A stretch of 64,000 bases of DNA from Mycteria americana (lineage: Eukaryota; Chordata; Aves; Ciconiiformes; Ciconiidae), in contig NC_134370.1 of NCBI RefSeq assembly GCF_035582795.1, positions 32,227,501 through 32,291,500 of the forward strand, in the 5' to 3' direction. The notes under the pieces were generated by a model. The model ran no database searches, had not been told where the DNA came from, and saw only the letters and a program-made list of their open reading frames with translations. Below are positions 50,708-63,300 of this stretch, piece after piece. Both the position numbers and the translations under genes were made by a program. Every line of letters starts with the position of its first letter. Within the stretch, counting starts at the first letter, position 1.

Positions 50708-53700
50708 ACCCCTTTGCTTTTGTGATCAAGCCCTTCTGAAAAGTCTTTGTTCACGAGCATTCATTTGATCTTTGATACTCTTCCTGGCTTCAGTTCTGTC
50801 ACAGAGTAATCTAAAGCAAGTCTACGCGGTGCTTACTGATTGATCAGTATTGGTGCAGGTTCTTTGCAATTGTTTCAGAAACTCATCTTTGTTTTCTGTT
50901 GCAAGGGGAAATGTGAAGGTTGCTTTAAGAGGTGGTTGTAAGGGAGGGAGGCATTTGCCATGTCCACATCCATTGAGTTGTAAGAGAGGCTCCAAAGTCT
51001 CTGCACAGTGTGTTAGAACTGATTAGAACATATTTCTTTGGAAAGCAGTGTTGGATTTTTGCAGGTGTGTTTGATGGTTGAGCTATGTGCAATCAGTGTG
51101 AGACAGGATACTGGACCAGATGGTAGGGATGCTGGGGAGCAGTGTCTACTGTCTAATGAAATACTGCTGGGAAGGCATGGAATCACAGGCAAAAATATTT
51201 GGATCTAAAAGATATTACAAGGGATAGTGGCTAAAACTCACCTTCTATAGGTATTTGAGGTTTTAAATACTTACCATTTTCAGTTACAGTTTAGGTTCTG
51301 TTACAAGAGACCTATTAAATGAAGACGACGTCATTTCTCTGAACAGGCATTTATTGGTGGCATTACTTGATTTCTTATATAAAATGTGGCTTTTTTCTAT
51401 ATTGCATTGGTAGTGCCTCAGCAAGCTGTCAAGTGCCTTGTCACAAAACGCTTTGGGATGCCCTAACTTTTGATTTAGTAAGGGATTAAGGAAAATCAGG
51501 GAAGGAAAGCCCATTTTTGCCTGTTAAATAAAAAGGATGCCATCTTCGACTTGAGAAGCCTCTGAGCCCTGAGTATTTAGAAGAAATTGTCTTTATCTGT
51601 TTGCCCTGTTGAACTCTTTCCTACGCATCAGCTGTTGCTCTCTGCTGAAGAAAACACACTAATGCTGTGTGGACCTTTTGATTGTGCTGGCACAGCTGTT
51701 TGTATACTTTGCTTTTATTCCATATTGAAGCACTGAACTTGATCTCTGTCACCTGTGCTTCTTTGCTGTACGTATGTGCATGCAACAGAGGTGCTAAATT
51801 TTGGAAAGCCAAGGCTGCAGACGCTCCTGTCACACGGTCAGCAAGGGCCCGTCCCAGCTGCTGTCTCACTGAGTAAGACAAGCTTGAATGCCAGGTGACT
51901 CTGCTCCCCCTGTGCCTGGCAAGGGCTGCGTTTGGTTCGTCATGGAGCACAAGGCCTGAAGAAAAAGGAACATGCAGGTGGGGCAGAGGCTTTATGTACC
52001 AGGGCAGCGAGTATGGTGTGCTTCCCTTGAACTTCATAAAAATGGGAGTCCTGCAGCAGCAGCAGAGCATGCCTTGGTCTGTGCCCCTGTTGTTTCTGCG
52101 TCGAGCTGAAAGAACGACATAAATCTAGGATCCTGTCGCGTGGGCTGCATCTCCCAGCAGCATCTGCCAGCTGGGTGTGCTGAGCCTGACACTGCTGTTG
52201 CAGAGACCTGAAAAGCTTCTGTGCAGCAAGTAGCTCTCGGACAGGAAATTCAGGAATGTTAATATATTAGTATCCTTTAAGCAGGGATAGAATACTATTT
52301 CAGACTATAACTGAGATTTGGGACTATTAATAAAAAATACCCTATGTTAATAGGACTTCTGGCAGCTGTAAGGCAGGACAGTGCTGTCAGAACTGTAATA
52401 GTTAAGCTTCCCTGCAAGGTTAAGGAGAATTATGCATCAGCTGAAACTGATACTAAGTATATGCTGTACTTCCATGCTGGTTACTTGATAGAGTGCGTTA
52501 TTTCCTTGAATTATCCTGTATACCAGGATACGGCACCCAGAAACTTATACCCTCTCTTCCCAATCTTAAGTATGCACTGAGATAATTTGTGGAACAGTTG
52601 TGAGTAATTCAAGGAAAAAAAAGTTAGTATCTAGAAAATGTTCAGTGGTTCTTTTCCGTTACAGACATTTGTGAAACATTGTGTCTTTTATGATTAAAAA
52701 AAGCATCTTTGTTACTAAGTTGCCCTTGGGTTGTTCATCACAAACCCTGAGTCACATTGTGGGTAAGAATTTGCTACTCAGAAATGTATAGGAGAAAAGA
52801 GAGTCAACCTTTTAACCATTTTCTCAGCAGTTAACTTTTTTCAAATAAGGATCTGTATGATACTGTCTTCCTATTTGTGGACAGAGATGTCCTCTTGTAA
52901 CTGTAGCAGCATGAACTTAAAACTGGTTTCTCGGTTTAACTTTTTGAGCTCGGTGAGATTGTCAGGAAAATGGGCAAGTTAGTGCTTCTGTTACTTGGGA
53001 AAGTTAAAAATTGAAATTATCAAAAATCTTATTTTGGTATTCCTACATGTGGCCATGGTGGCTACATGTGGCTGCTGAAGGACTTTGTATATCCATCACC
53101 TGCAAATGTATTCTTTAAAAGAACTTTCTTGGAAAACAGATAAAACTGTTAAGATGATGGCCGTTGTATACTTGTTGCTGAATGGTACATGAGCACTGCT
53201 TTAAAAAAAAAAAAATTTTAAAAATCCAACTAAGTTAAGTTTCTTATGACCACATCAAAGCTCACTGTAGGAGGGAAAGAGGTTTTCTCTTGTCTGGAAA
53301 CTAAAAAGATTTAGTGCTTGTCAGGTCTTTTGGGCTCTGAGAAATCATAGCTGAGATTTTCATTTTGCTAATATTCTTTGAAGTTTTGTTAGTCAGGGCT
53401 TTCTCTTCTTGTAAAGAATGGAAGGATGCAGCACAGTAGAGTTTTAACAGTAATACAGAAACTCTGGACTTACAAAATCTACTTTCTAGCTTTTGACATG
53501 CCAAAACCTTGTTACACTTCATAGAATGGTATTCAATCCATAGTTGGTACTGCTAGGTTTGCTACACACAGCCCCTCTGTGGGCTGTACTGGAGCCCGTA
53601 TCTGTTTTAAATAGTTGATACATTATGTTTTGACAGAAAAATATTTTTAATGCCCAACTTCTTTTTATATATATATTTTCTTGCACATTTAAAATGCTAT

Positions 53701-54439
53701 AGAAGTGCATGTGAGGAGGCATGTAGTTATACAGTTTACACAATATGTGGCATGTTGGGAAACTGTGAAAATTGTAATGGTATATTAGTTGGGAATGTTA
53801 TTATGCAATTAGATTGGTAAACTCCGATGCTAGAAATATAGTTCTGTCTTTGCTTCCTCTAAGAATTATATTGTATTTCCCAAGAAATCAAGGACAGTAA
53901 ATTTTGATGCATTTTGGTTTGCCTTGACACATTTTTGAGCAGGAAGGAAACAAGGCTTCTTAATTTATTAGCATGGATTAAGGCATTTCATTTGAGTGTT
54001 TTCTATTCCTGCAAGTGTCAAAGTCTATAGCAATTCTACACTTTGCTTCTAAACTAGTCATATTTTCTACTGACATGGTGTTTGCTAACATGTTTTTTCC
54101 CCCATGGCTGTCTGGTTTTGTCTATAGGAAGATTGCAGACCTTTTGTCTTTGAATAAATTTAAAAAGTAGAAAAACTGAAAAATTCTTGAAATATATACA
54201 CATCATGTCTTTTGCCATTTGAATGGGTCTGTATGTCTTTAAAACCATCAGGTGCATCAAAGTCTTTCAGGTTTTCTGATGTATACGATATTGAGAACTT
54301 GTGTTGCTGGGAATACAGGAGGGAGAAAAATGAAGCTCATTTTACGTGTTTGGCTACATTATTGCTACAGTAATTTTTGAAGTGTATAGTGACTACTGGT
54401 AGATTTGCTTAAAAAATAACTTTTGTTTTTATCTTTTAG

Positions 54440-54535
54440 TCTCCCACGAAAGCTGTATATAATGCTAGACACTGGAACCAGCCAGAATCAGAGGCTCTGC
54501 CAGCACCACCGGTTTTGAAAACTGCCAGTGTCCCA
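54440..54535 (+). CDS. WAPL: WAPL exon 5
   Basis: The exon has 96 bases, exactly 32 codons, phase 0 at both ends. It reads [20 protein letters not shown] and then [24 protein letters not shown] is the conserved segment following SGPKR in vertebrate WAPL; the Pro-rich remainder varies. Acceptor ATCTTTTAG and donor CCA/GTAAGT are both good. Being phase 0-0, skipping it would keep the frame. Confidence 0.96.
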
Positions 54536-57500
54536 GTAAGTAGACTGTTTGTTTTTTCTCAAGTTTAGTAAATCTCCTTTTAAGATTCACTGATATTTTT
54601 TGAAACACAAGTTCTTGATATCTGGTAATGTCACAGTAATTCAGAATGAAGTCCACTTTGATGTGAGCCATTGGGTATTTGATAGGAAAGAAATTGTTAG
54701 TGGAAATACTCTAGATTGGGACTTTCCATATTAATTCAATGTACAGATACAAAAAAATACTTCAAGTTATGTTCCCTAATCTGCTGAAGTTAAGCTTTCT
54801 AACAGTGGACTCCATTTCATCTTCTGTGAGAACCCCTAGGATTAACTTGCTAATACTCATGGAAATCAGCAAGTTGCAGGTCAAAAAGGAAAAACTTAAG
54901 AAGAGATATTTCGTTTATTTTTCCTTTCTAATGGAGTACAATATTGTGAATTGCTGACTTGAGTCTTTAGATGCTATGAAAGAAACAAAATTTTCTGTAT
55001 ACAGCCAGCAATGCTAATGTGAACATACCAGATATAAGCATGTCTACAAAAAGTAGACAAGAGGTGAAAACAGTTATTAAAGTAACTTGTTTGTTCAAAA
55101 ATCAGTGATTGTTCTGAGGCTTAAGGCAATTGGTTTTTTAACTCTGAGACCCTGAAAATCCAGGGTCTTGGGCTTATATATGTGTGAAAGTTGTTACTGA
55201 TTATGCTAAGAGAGCATTGTACATTGTCAGTAAACTTCACTTAATTTGGTGCCTTGCTTACAGTACTTGCCTGAGAACAGAAAATCAGAAAGTAGATGTT
55301 TCTGCAGCGATAAGTCTTCATCTTTTGTTGTTGTCACCAGTTTTCAGTTTTGTGGCTTTTTTTAATTCCACCTCCTGTGTGTGTTGTTCCGATACTAGCT
55401 CCTCTTCGATTTGTGATTGGTTTTGATGGCATCCTCACAGTATTCTGAACAGCCTTCCTTCGATGTTAACTGCACTGTCTGGGAAATGCAGATGACTCAT
55501 TTCAAAATAACCATTACCACTAGTGTTTGAGGAGAAAGCAGAAATTTCAGTCCTGAGTTCCTCCTAAACCCATTTCTCAATTTAAGTTATGTGCATTCGA
55601 ACTGAAGCTTTTGTTGCTTACTGAATATTTGTGTTGATACTGATTTTTGTGAAGTATTCTGATAGCTAACTTAAAGGCAGATTTTGTCTGAGTCTTCTCA
55701 GACAGACACTGAATATATCCTCTTCAGGCTAGGAAAATGTCTGGATCATTCATATTCAGACAAGCCATTTTGTCTTCTGTCAAACTTCCACTTCTGTCAA
55801 ACTGGAACCATCAAAATTCAGGAATATGGCAGAGGTTTGGCTGAACAAACCAGTTAAGGGAATTTTGTTTGTGTCTGCTCCTCGTGTTATGATGTACATC
55901 TGGAGTTACTTCAGTCGCTTTTTTTAACCTTGATTTACATGTGCATGATTAAGATTTAAGAGTTACAAGATAAATGAGCCTTGATCCAAATGTTCAGCGG
56001 TAATCCCTGCACAGATGATCCTGCCTCTGATTTCTGTAGAAATTTGTTACCTGAAGATCTGGATAAATTTGTCCTAGATTTACGGTGAGAAACCCATGGC
56101 ATGCAAACTGCTTATGCCAAGTACTCTTTCTTATGGCCTCTCCAAGTTCCCCTGGAATTTGCTTTGAAGAGGAAGCCACTAACCAAGACTTGGATGAGAT
56201 AATTCAGTGTATCTCCTGTGTTCACAGACTGATAAGACCAGAATCCTCCAGTATGTGCTCTAAACCAGCTTTTCAGGGTGGTTTATTAGCATTTTGCCAC
56301 TGGAGCCTAAGTGAGCAAATACTGAAGTGCTGCTCAGTGATAGAGGCAGCATGTAAAGAATACTCCATTAATATAGCAGGTTGTTTCGGCTTATATTTTA
56401 ATTTTGACTGTCAATGTACAATGCACAAGAAGGCTTTCTGTCAAAATATCCCCTGGAGTGAGTAATAGTTAATGCATCCTCTATGCCTGTATATTAATTC
56501 TATTTTTGTCAGTCACACTTTAAAAAAATTCGAATTTTTCTATGTAAGGAAACTAACTATATGATGTTACATAGAGATTGAGGGTGAGTAAATGACCACG
56601 GGCATTGGCACTTGTACATTTGGAGGTCTTTTTCCTGTATGCCTTGTTTTCTGTAGTTTGTCCTCACATCTGAATTTGTGCCAAAGTAGTAATCTGAAGA
56701 TAAGCTGACACTTAAGCTTATAGTAGCCCCAAACTAATACAGAGGAGTAGGTTGAGGAGAAACCTGTAATACTTGCCTGGAAACTTGTCAGTAGTTATTC
56801 TAGACCTAACATCAAGTTCTCTACTACCTGTTGTAAGTTCAGAATAGATTTTGCTGTATTTCGTGCTATAATATGTTGTTCCTAAAATATTAACAACACA
56901 AATATGAATAAGGCCAGTGTGCGGAGACACCATGAATTTACAAGAGCATGCTCTACCTGTTTGAGACATGCACCATGCCTCTTATTTCTCTGTGTGGCAA
57001 TTTTTTTACGGTGCTACAAAATTTATATTGGTAATCTTCTACCTACAGACAAAATACAGTTTGGAATGTCAGGTTGGAGAGGTTGGTTTTCTGATAGCTA
57101 CACCCTGAGTACAGTAGTGTGGTAGCCTCCAGTAGTTAGAGATGAGAACAGTAGGCACAGAGTTTTTCAGTTCAGGCTGTGTTGAGACAGTGATTGCTCA
57201 ATGCTGTGCTCATATCCAGACCAGTGTACTTAATAATGGTTCAGTACAGTAGCCAACTTAGTCCTGGAAGCTCCAGTATAAAGGGGTAAGATACTTGTAA
57301 GCATCAACAAGTAATTGTTTTTAAACACTGAACTTGGTTGGTTTACTTACCCCAAAGCTTAAGGAACCAGCACAAAGGATTTTTTTTTTTCTTTAGTTTC
57401 AGAATTCCACTGGAGCTTTCCTGACTACTTAGAACTGTGGTGGTTTTGGTTTTTGTTTTTTGGGGTTTTTTTACATTTAAAAATGCATGTAATTTCTGAC

Positions 57501-57687
57501 ATCTTAATTTTTTTAAGAGTAGGTACATGATCACACAGCTTAGGTACATCTTGGTAGTGTAAGGCAAGGACTAAATAGTCCCAAAATGTGAGTTTGACAA
57601 TTGCACACCTGTACTGTTTCCTGATGTATTTAGTGTATGTTTACATGCTCAAAACATCTGCCCATTTTAGCACTTTCTTATTAATAG
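54536..57687 (+). other. WAPL: WAPL intron 5
   Basis: A 3.15-kb phase-0 intron, donor GTAAGT and acceptor TTTCTTATTAATAG. A 13-base direct repeat CTTCTGTCAAACT occurs twice, 17 bases apart, near 55776-55805. A 126-codon open frame at 56085-56465 is unassigned. A T/G-rich tract lies around 57380-57475. Nothing else was supported. Confidence 0.85.
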
Positions 57688-57840
57688 GTAAGGCTATCTT
57701 CAAAGGAGGCAATTCATAAAGATGATGGAGTTTTTAAGGCTCCTGCACCACCTCCCAAAGTGATAAAAACTGTGACAATACCTACTCAGCCCTATCAAGA
57801 GATAGTAACTGCATTGAAATGTAGGAAAGAAGACAAAGAA
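57688..57840 (+). CDS. WAPL: WAPL exon 6, linker into WAPL domain
   Basis: The exon has 153 bases, exactly 51 codons, phase 0-0. It begins [20 protein letters not shown] and continues [20 protein letters not shown] and [11 protein letters not shown], closely matching vertebrate WAPL, including the nearly invariant [14 protein letters not shown] motif at the entry to the WAPL domain. The exon opens with GTA immediately after the acceptor AG. The donor is GAA/GTAAGT. Confidence 0.97.
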
Positions 57841-58088
57841 GTAAGTATTCTTAACAAATTTTTAAGATAAAGAATTATTGGTAATCCTAAGTACTGAAGG
57901 AACAGTGTCAAAATGAAATTTGGCTTTCCTGTTAAAGATAATATTTTTATCGAAATAGTTGAATGGTCTTCATTAACTTCTTAATGTTTCTTTGCACTCA
58001 AAACTGAATAGACTTTAAACTGTACTTGTTAAGGTTATAATCAATCCCAAGAGCAACTTACCTAGTTCAAAATATTTGTCTCTTCCAG
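57841..58088 (+). other. WAPL: WAPL intron 6 (248 bp)
   Basis: A short phase-0 intron, donor GTAAGT and acceptor TTGTCTCTTCCAG. Retention would add a few residues and reach an in-frame TAA. It has no other content. Confidence 0.95.
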
Positions 58089-58225
58089 TTATACACTGTT
58101 GTTCAGCATGTAAAGCACTTCAATGATGTAGTGGAATTTGGTGAAAATCAAGAGTTCACAGATGATATTGAGTACTTGCTAAGTGGATTGAAGAGCAATC
58201 AGCCCCTAAACACACGTTGCCTTAG
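58089..58225 (+). CDS. WAPL: WAPL exon 7, start of WAPL domain
   Basis: The exon has 137 bases, entered in phase 0 and left in phase 2 (CTT AG/GTAAGA). It reads [20 protein letters not shown], then [20 protein letters not shown] and NTRCL, the first helices of the WAPL helical-repeat domain and almost identical to other vertebrates. The phase-2 end is important because two different downstream exons can continue it: exon 8 (T completes Ser686) and an alternative terminal exon at 58939 (C also completes Ser686). Confidence 0.97.
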
Positions 58226-58938
58226 GTAAGATATCTTAATATAAAACACCGAGCTTATATTTAAAAGAGATACTGAATTAAATATCCATCAATGAAGTGG
58301 CCATGGTTTAAAATGTTGTTTGGGTAGTTACCTGGCACTTCCTTCTGTAAAGAATAAAATTTGAAAATAATCCTCAAAATGATATATTGTGAATAATTAA
58401 AAATAATATGACTAGGAAGATGAAATAGAAAATTGTACAGTAAGAGACTTCTTCAACATACTTGTTTTCCTTGCTATAAAAAAAAAATAATCTGATAACT
58501 TTTCTTTGTTTAGTGCAATCTTATGTGCAATGTCTGTTCTGTTTTTTAATGCAAAATTCAATTCTAAAATAAAATCCCTAAGACTGGAAAGTTTGCTGGC
58601 TATAACTGGAACTAATGTAATACTGAGATACTGTTTAACTCCAACAGCCTGTTCTTTATCTTCTGTTGAGAAATAACATAGCTAGCATCCACTGGAAGTA
58701 CTGTGGCCTCAATTTTAATTGGAAACTTCCCTAAGTTGTCTTGAACTACTCATTGCACTCTTGAATATACAAGTTACACATTATTGTGAAGTTAGTATCA
58801 AAAACGTTAGTCTTGCTTTGAAAAAGTTTATGACTTAATATTGTTGTCCATTCCTTGGACATAAAAGTAGTTAGAATGATGTTCTGTAACCATGTAATTT
58901 TTTTTTTTTAATACTTGTATATTTTCTGCTCTGTTCAG

Positions 58939-59190
58939 CAAAACTAAAATGGTAGAGAAGGAAAAACTTGAATCCACAGAGACAGGTGATGAGGACACTT
59001 TACTTGAGATTTGACTGTAGATAAGAAAAAGCTTTATACACTTTTAAGAGAGCTATTTTAAAAATGTATTCTTTGTGTTCCTCAAAAACTAGCAATGAAT
59101 ATTGTTGCTGGACTATAAACACAAGAAATCTATTATCCAGTTTGTATGTACATTATGATAAGAATAAATTAATGCTGTAATGACAGTTTA
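58939..59190 (+). CDS. WAPL: Putative alternative terminal exon of WAPL (short isoform)
   Basis: A strong acceptor (long T tract, then TTTTCTGCTCTGTTCAG ending at 58938) is followed by a frame that fits the phase-2 end of exon 7: AG/C makes Ser686. It then reads KTKMVEKEKLESTETGDEDT and LLEI before TGA at 59012-59014. AATAAA at 59163-59168 and a T/GT-rich stretch just after it provide a plausible cleavage site near 59185-59195. The product would be 710 residues: it keeps the YSR and all three FGF motifs that bind PDS5 and cohesin but only the first few helices of the WAPL domain. Such a protein might compete with full-length WAPL or be inactive; this is inference. The supporting evidence is splice signal, phase, sensible acidic peptide and polyA signal together; transcripts were not available. 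I do not know whether it is described in other species. Confidence 0.55.
59163..59168 (+). terminator. WAPL: Intronic polyadenylation signal AATAAA
   Basis: AATAAA lies 149 bases after the alternative-exon stop codon, with T/GT-rich sequence (AGGAGTGTTTTTC) 25-35 bases downstream, the usual arrangement of a cleavage site. Confidence 0.5.
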
Positions 59191-60249
59191 GGAGTGTTTT
59201 TCATATTGAGTGCACTTAATTTGCTCATATGGCAAGCTTCCTAAGATCTTAAACTGGCTTTTTTACTTTCCAAATTTATATCAATGAATGTAACTTGTAT
59301 AAATGCCATAAAAATTTTTTCTTTCAGTTAACAAATTAAAAGAAAAGTATTTTTCCAAAGGAAATCAATGTGTAAGGATAGGAATAGACGTAAAAGAATC
59401 AGAAACTGGTAGGTAAGCTCTTAACTGGTGCTGTTGTGATTGGAGACAGAAAGACTACTTGTTCTTTAACGACCATACTGTATGAGTCTTTTATAAGATT
59501 CCTCAGCAGTCATGGAAGACTTGATTGCAGAATCAATCCCACATTACTCCACATTTAAAAGCAATATATTTTTAATAGTCTATATGTTGCACTGTGCTAG
59601 CAATGGCAGACAGCTTGCTAATAAAACTAGGGGAAGACTTTCATTTTTAAAATAGAACTGTTACGCTGATCAGTGATTAGACAAATATTTGTCAGATTTT
59701 TCCTGAAATCTGTAGTGTTTCCATCAACCATAAATGCAGCAATAAATATTAAAAATGTTTGTGTTTTTGTAAAAGTATTGTCAGGCATAAGTGGGACTAG
59801 TCAGTCAATTAGATGGATAACTGTTAGATAGTGCTGGAAGCTCATGTTTATAATTTCTGATAATGCCTTGATCCATAATAAGCTCTCCTTTGCCTCTAAG
59901 TCAGAGCTTCCTGCTTAATCCATGAAAATTTTACTTTCAATTTAACTATTTGAAATTATTTCAACTTTTGTTTTAAAGAAACAAGTTCAGGGTACCCTTT
60001 CAAATCCTGCTTTTAGCCAACCTTAAAATAAAACAGACATAGTTTGGTGCTGGTAAGCAATTGTTGAATAAAACACTGCTCTGTTCACCAATTACAAACT
60101 TGCCTTATACAAATTTTAGAAGGAACATCCCGACAGAGTTTGTCAGGGCCTGAGGTATATGGTTAGTCACATTTTGTAGACTTGTTTATCTGCCATTTTT
60201 TTAAATGTGTTCATTTCAGTTGTTCTAATCCACAATTATTTTTCTCTAG

Positions 60250-60361
60250 TGTAATCAGCTTGGCGACAAAGTGCGCCATGCCCAGCTTCCGAATGCATCT
60301 GAGAGCACATGGGATGGTAGCCATGGTTTTCAAAACACTGGATGATTCCCAACACCATCAG
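60250..60361 (+). CDS. WAPL: WAPL exon 8, last exon in window
   Basis: The exon has 112 bases: T completes Ser686, then [20 protein letters not shown] and [17 protein letters not shown], ending in phase 0 after CAG. This is the highly conserved first part of the WAPL helical-repeat domain. The donor is GTATCG, weaker than every other donor in this gene because +5 is C rather than G. Reading through it adds VSIHCVFH and a stop. The next expected sequence of the protein (NLSLCTAALMY in the human protein as I recall it) was not found in the remaining 3.6 kb, so exon 9 lies beyond the window. Confidence 0.96.
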
Positions 60362-63300
60362 GTATCGATACATTGTGTATTTCATTAAAGTTTGATACCT
60401 GTTTACTTTGTGTGAATTTTGTGTAGATGTAATTCAAGGTCAAGCATCCAGTATAGTGTGCATCTGGGATAAGTGGCTCCATTTTAGAAATCTGTAGTGA
60501 AATGAAAAATAAGAGCACCTGCATTCCAATGACAAATTCCCCTTCCACTGATTATGTGCTTCTGGGTTTGGAAATTCTTTTAAAAAATCATTTAAGCTTT
60601 TAAGAACTGACTGTGCTTTGGATTGCTATTTTATATTTTCTCAAGCTTTTAAAAATAATTTTATTGTTGTATTTATAATTTCCTTCAAATGAAATACATT
60701 TGAAAGGAATCCTTTCTCCTTATTTAAAGATGGCTCTAAGTGCTCATCTCCAGACTTGCTTGTATGTGAATTATCACCTTTTCCGTAGCTGTTGTGGGGC
60801 ATTCTTCATATCCTGTGCTTGTCTCCTTGGGCAGTGCTGTAATTGCCTTGACTATGTGCAGTGTTCTATGATAAATCTAGGAAAGGTAAATTTTAACTAC
60901 TTATGGTAACACGACCTGAGAGTTAAAAACTGAAGCAGTTTGGGGTTTCCTTCTTATCAACTTTACAAGTTCAATTCAGCTGTAATAGAAAACACTTCTT
61001 GGGGGTGATACAGTTTTTTCCAGCAGTTGGCAACTGTGCCTCTGTAGGGCATCCTTTGAGGTATTGTTACAAAAGCTGAACATAGGAAATGTTACTTCAA
61101 GTGGGTAGTAGATATGTACATCCAGTCAGGTTTATTACTTTTATTTAACAGCTCTAGAAGAACAACATACTATGCAGAAGGAAACTTTGCACCCACAGAA
61201 ACAGACATTTAAGAGATGGTATTTGACATCTTACTGTGGGTGGGGGAAAAAGCTGTAGAGCTTTAAGTAACTAATTTAGAATAATAGCTTATTTTCCATC
61301 TCCCTCAAAAATTAGTAATGGCTAACTGTAAAACATAGGAACCAAGTTCAATGCATACATTGTTTTGTGAGCTGTCAAAATTATGCCAAGTGATACTAGA
61401 AATAAATAAAGTATAGTCACGCTACTTAGGACAGTTGCCACCACTGAGCTGCAGGGGATCTGCAGAGGACAGCTACAGTTGCTTGGAAAATGTACAGGCT
61501 TGCTCGGTGTATTTTTGGCTGTATTTTAACAGTTACCATTATTCCTTCATTTTCAAAAGAACTAGCACATATAGTTCAAAAGGAAATTGCATGCTATTAT
61601 TAGTCTGCAGTAACAAAAAGCATTGATTATATTCACTATTTTCAGTATATTTGAAATGCTCCCTTTTGTCGGGGAAAAAAAAATTGGTAGTTAATGTTTT
61701 AATACAGTTACAGTGCATTCTTGGTACAGGTTATACAGTATTATAAAATTACTGATTTATCAAACTGCTATTAATAAATACTAAAATATATGCTCTAAGT
61801 ACTGACAGTATATGCTTCAACAATGACCTTCTGTGTATAAACTTGCTGTCTTTATATACTACCCTTTCATTCACTATTTCACTAAAATTTTAACTTGTTC
61901 AAAATGAATAGAAATTTCTCCACTAAATCCCAGTGCAAAGTAACTCAATAATAATAACTCACACTAGGCTTTGCTTGCATGGCTCAAATCTATTTAAGAT
62001 GAATAAGGACTGGGAAAAAAAAATACAAATATTTTGTTAATATTTTCTTTAAAGTATTTTGGAGATGGGAAAACTGCCACAATGACATTGCTAATGGAAA
62101 CAAATATGAGTGTATACTGCATTCATTGTACTGATACAATGGAATAGACTGAGAAAGTAGAGGACTTTGATGTTTCCATAAGAATATAAAATAGCAGTTG
62201 CAGAGGTATTTTTTTTAATCAGCAAGGAAAACAAAATAATCAGTTATCTTACTGAGCTATGCCCCAAAATATTTACATGAAAATGACTTGTTCCACCGAA
62301 TTTTTCTTGTAGATTTGTCTCTAAGCTACAGTTTCAGTTTTTAGCTGACTTTGTCTCTTCAGCTATGCTCTAAAGGTTTTGGAGTATTATTAATTTTAAA
62401 AACTATATTTTCATTATAGCTGTCAGTAGTTAAGCACAGAAATGTGGTTTTGTAATGCCTTCAGCATGTGAATAATTAAAAAAAAAAGTGCATTAAATGT
62501 AGTGCCGAACCCTAGAAAATAACCATCTGTTCCTACAAGCTGGAGTATAAATAGAACAAGCAAGGGAAGACAAGGATAAGAGTGGGTGTAAATGGTCTGC
62601 TGTTTCTGGAGTGTATGTTCAACTAGTATGTTTTCCTGAATTCTGTAGAAGTATGGAGTGCAACTCCATAGTTAGATATGCCCTAAAATTTCTGTCTAGA
62701 GCAAATTCTATTTATAAAAAGCCCACCCAAAAACCCAGCTTCACTACTGCAAACCATAAGGGTCAAATTTTGAGGGTTTGATTGGGTTCTTTGGTTGTGT
62801 TGTTTGGTTTTTTTAGGATACTGATCAAAAATGAGTTGCACTAACAATTTTCCCCTCATTCTCAATTCAGAATTCTGTGTATGGTAGGGCATGAGAGCAC
62901 TTTCAGACAACATGGTTAACTGTTTCTAACACTTACAGAAGATCAGAGCAAAATGTAGTTATATTCAAGATGAAACCAACTTGCCTATAGGGACTAAGAA
63001 AAATGAATTTTAGAAAACCTTTATCACTGGCATGTATCTGAAGCAGCTTTGTTCCACATTATAAGTACCATTCAGATTTAGGTCCTTACTTTTGCAACAT
63101 CACTATCTTCCTGTTGCACATCAGCATTTGGAGGCTTATTGGCCTGATTGCCTTCCTTATATATGCTGTTGCAGGAATGTAGTTCTTGTTACACATGGCT
63201 ACTCCACTCCTTTTTGCTTTTCTGGCAGTCCTCCTCCAGCCTGAAACCTTCTGTATAATGTCATAGTCCCCTGCTTGGGTCCCTTCTGATCACATTTAAG

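Larger units (their letters stand above)
40245..54439 (+). other. WAPL: WAPL intron 4 (14.2 kb)
   Basis: A phase-0 intron with donor GTAAGT and acceptor TTTTTATCTTTTAG. It is AT-rich with several simple tracts (43465-43494, 44888-44935, 46282-46304, 48724-48760, 50648-50707) and an A10/T11 palindrome at 45631-45651. A locally GC-richer patch at 51780-52240 has open frames on both strands but no recognisable product. No nested gene was supported. Confidence 0.85.
58226..60249 (+). other. WAPL: WAPL intron 7
   Basis: A 2.0-kb phase-2 intron, donor GTAAGA and acceptor ATTTTTCTCTAG. It contains a putative alternative last exon at 58939 with a polyadenylation signal at 59163. Further AATAAA-like hexamers downstream lie in AT-rich sequence and are less distinctive. 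Confidence 0.9.

Noticed and set aside
51621..52122. Open frames on both strands (149 codons minus; 64 and 75 codons plus) in intron 4
   Set aside because: They coincide with a locally GC-richer patch, so stops are scarce in all frames; no product or family recognised.
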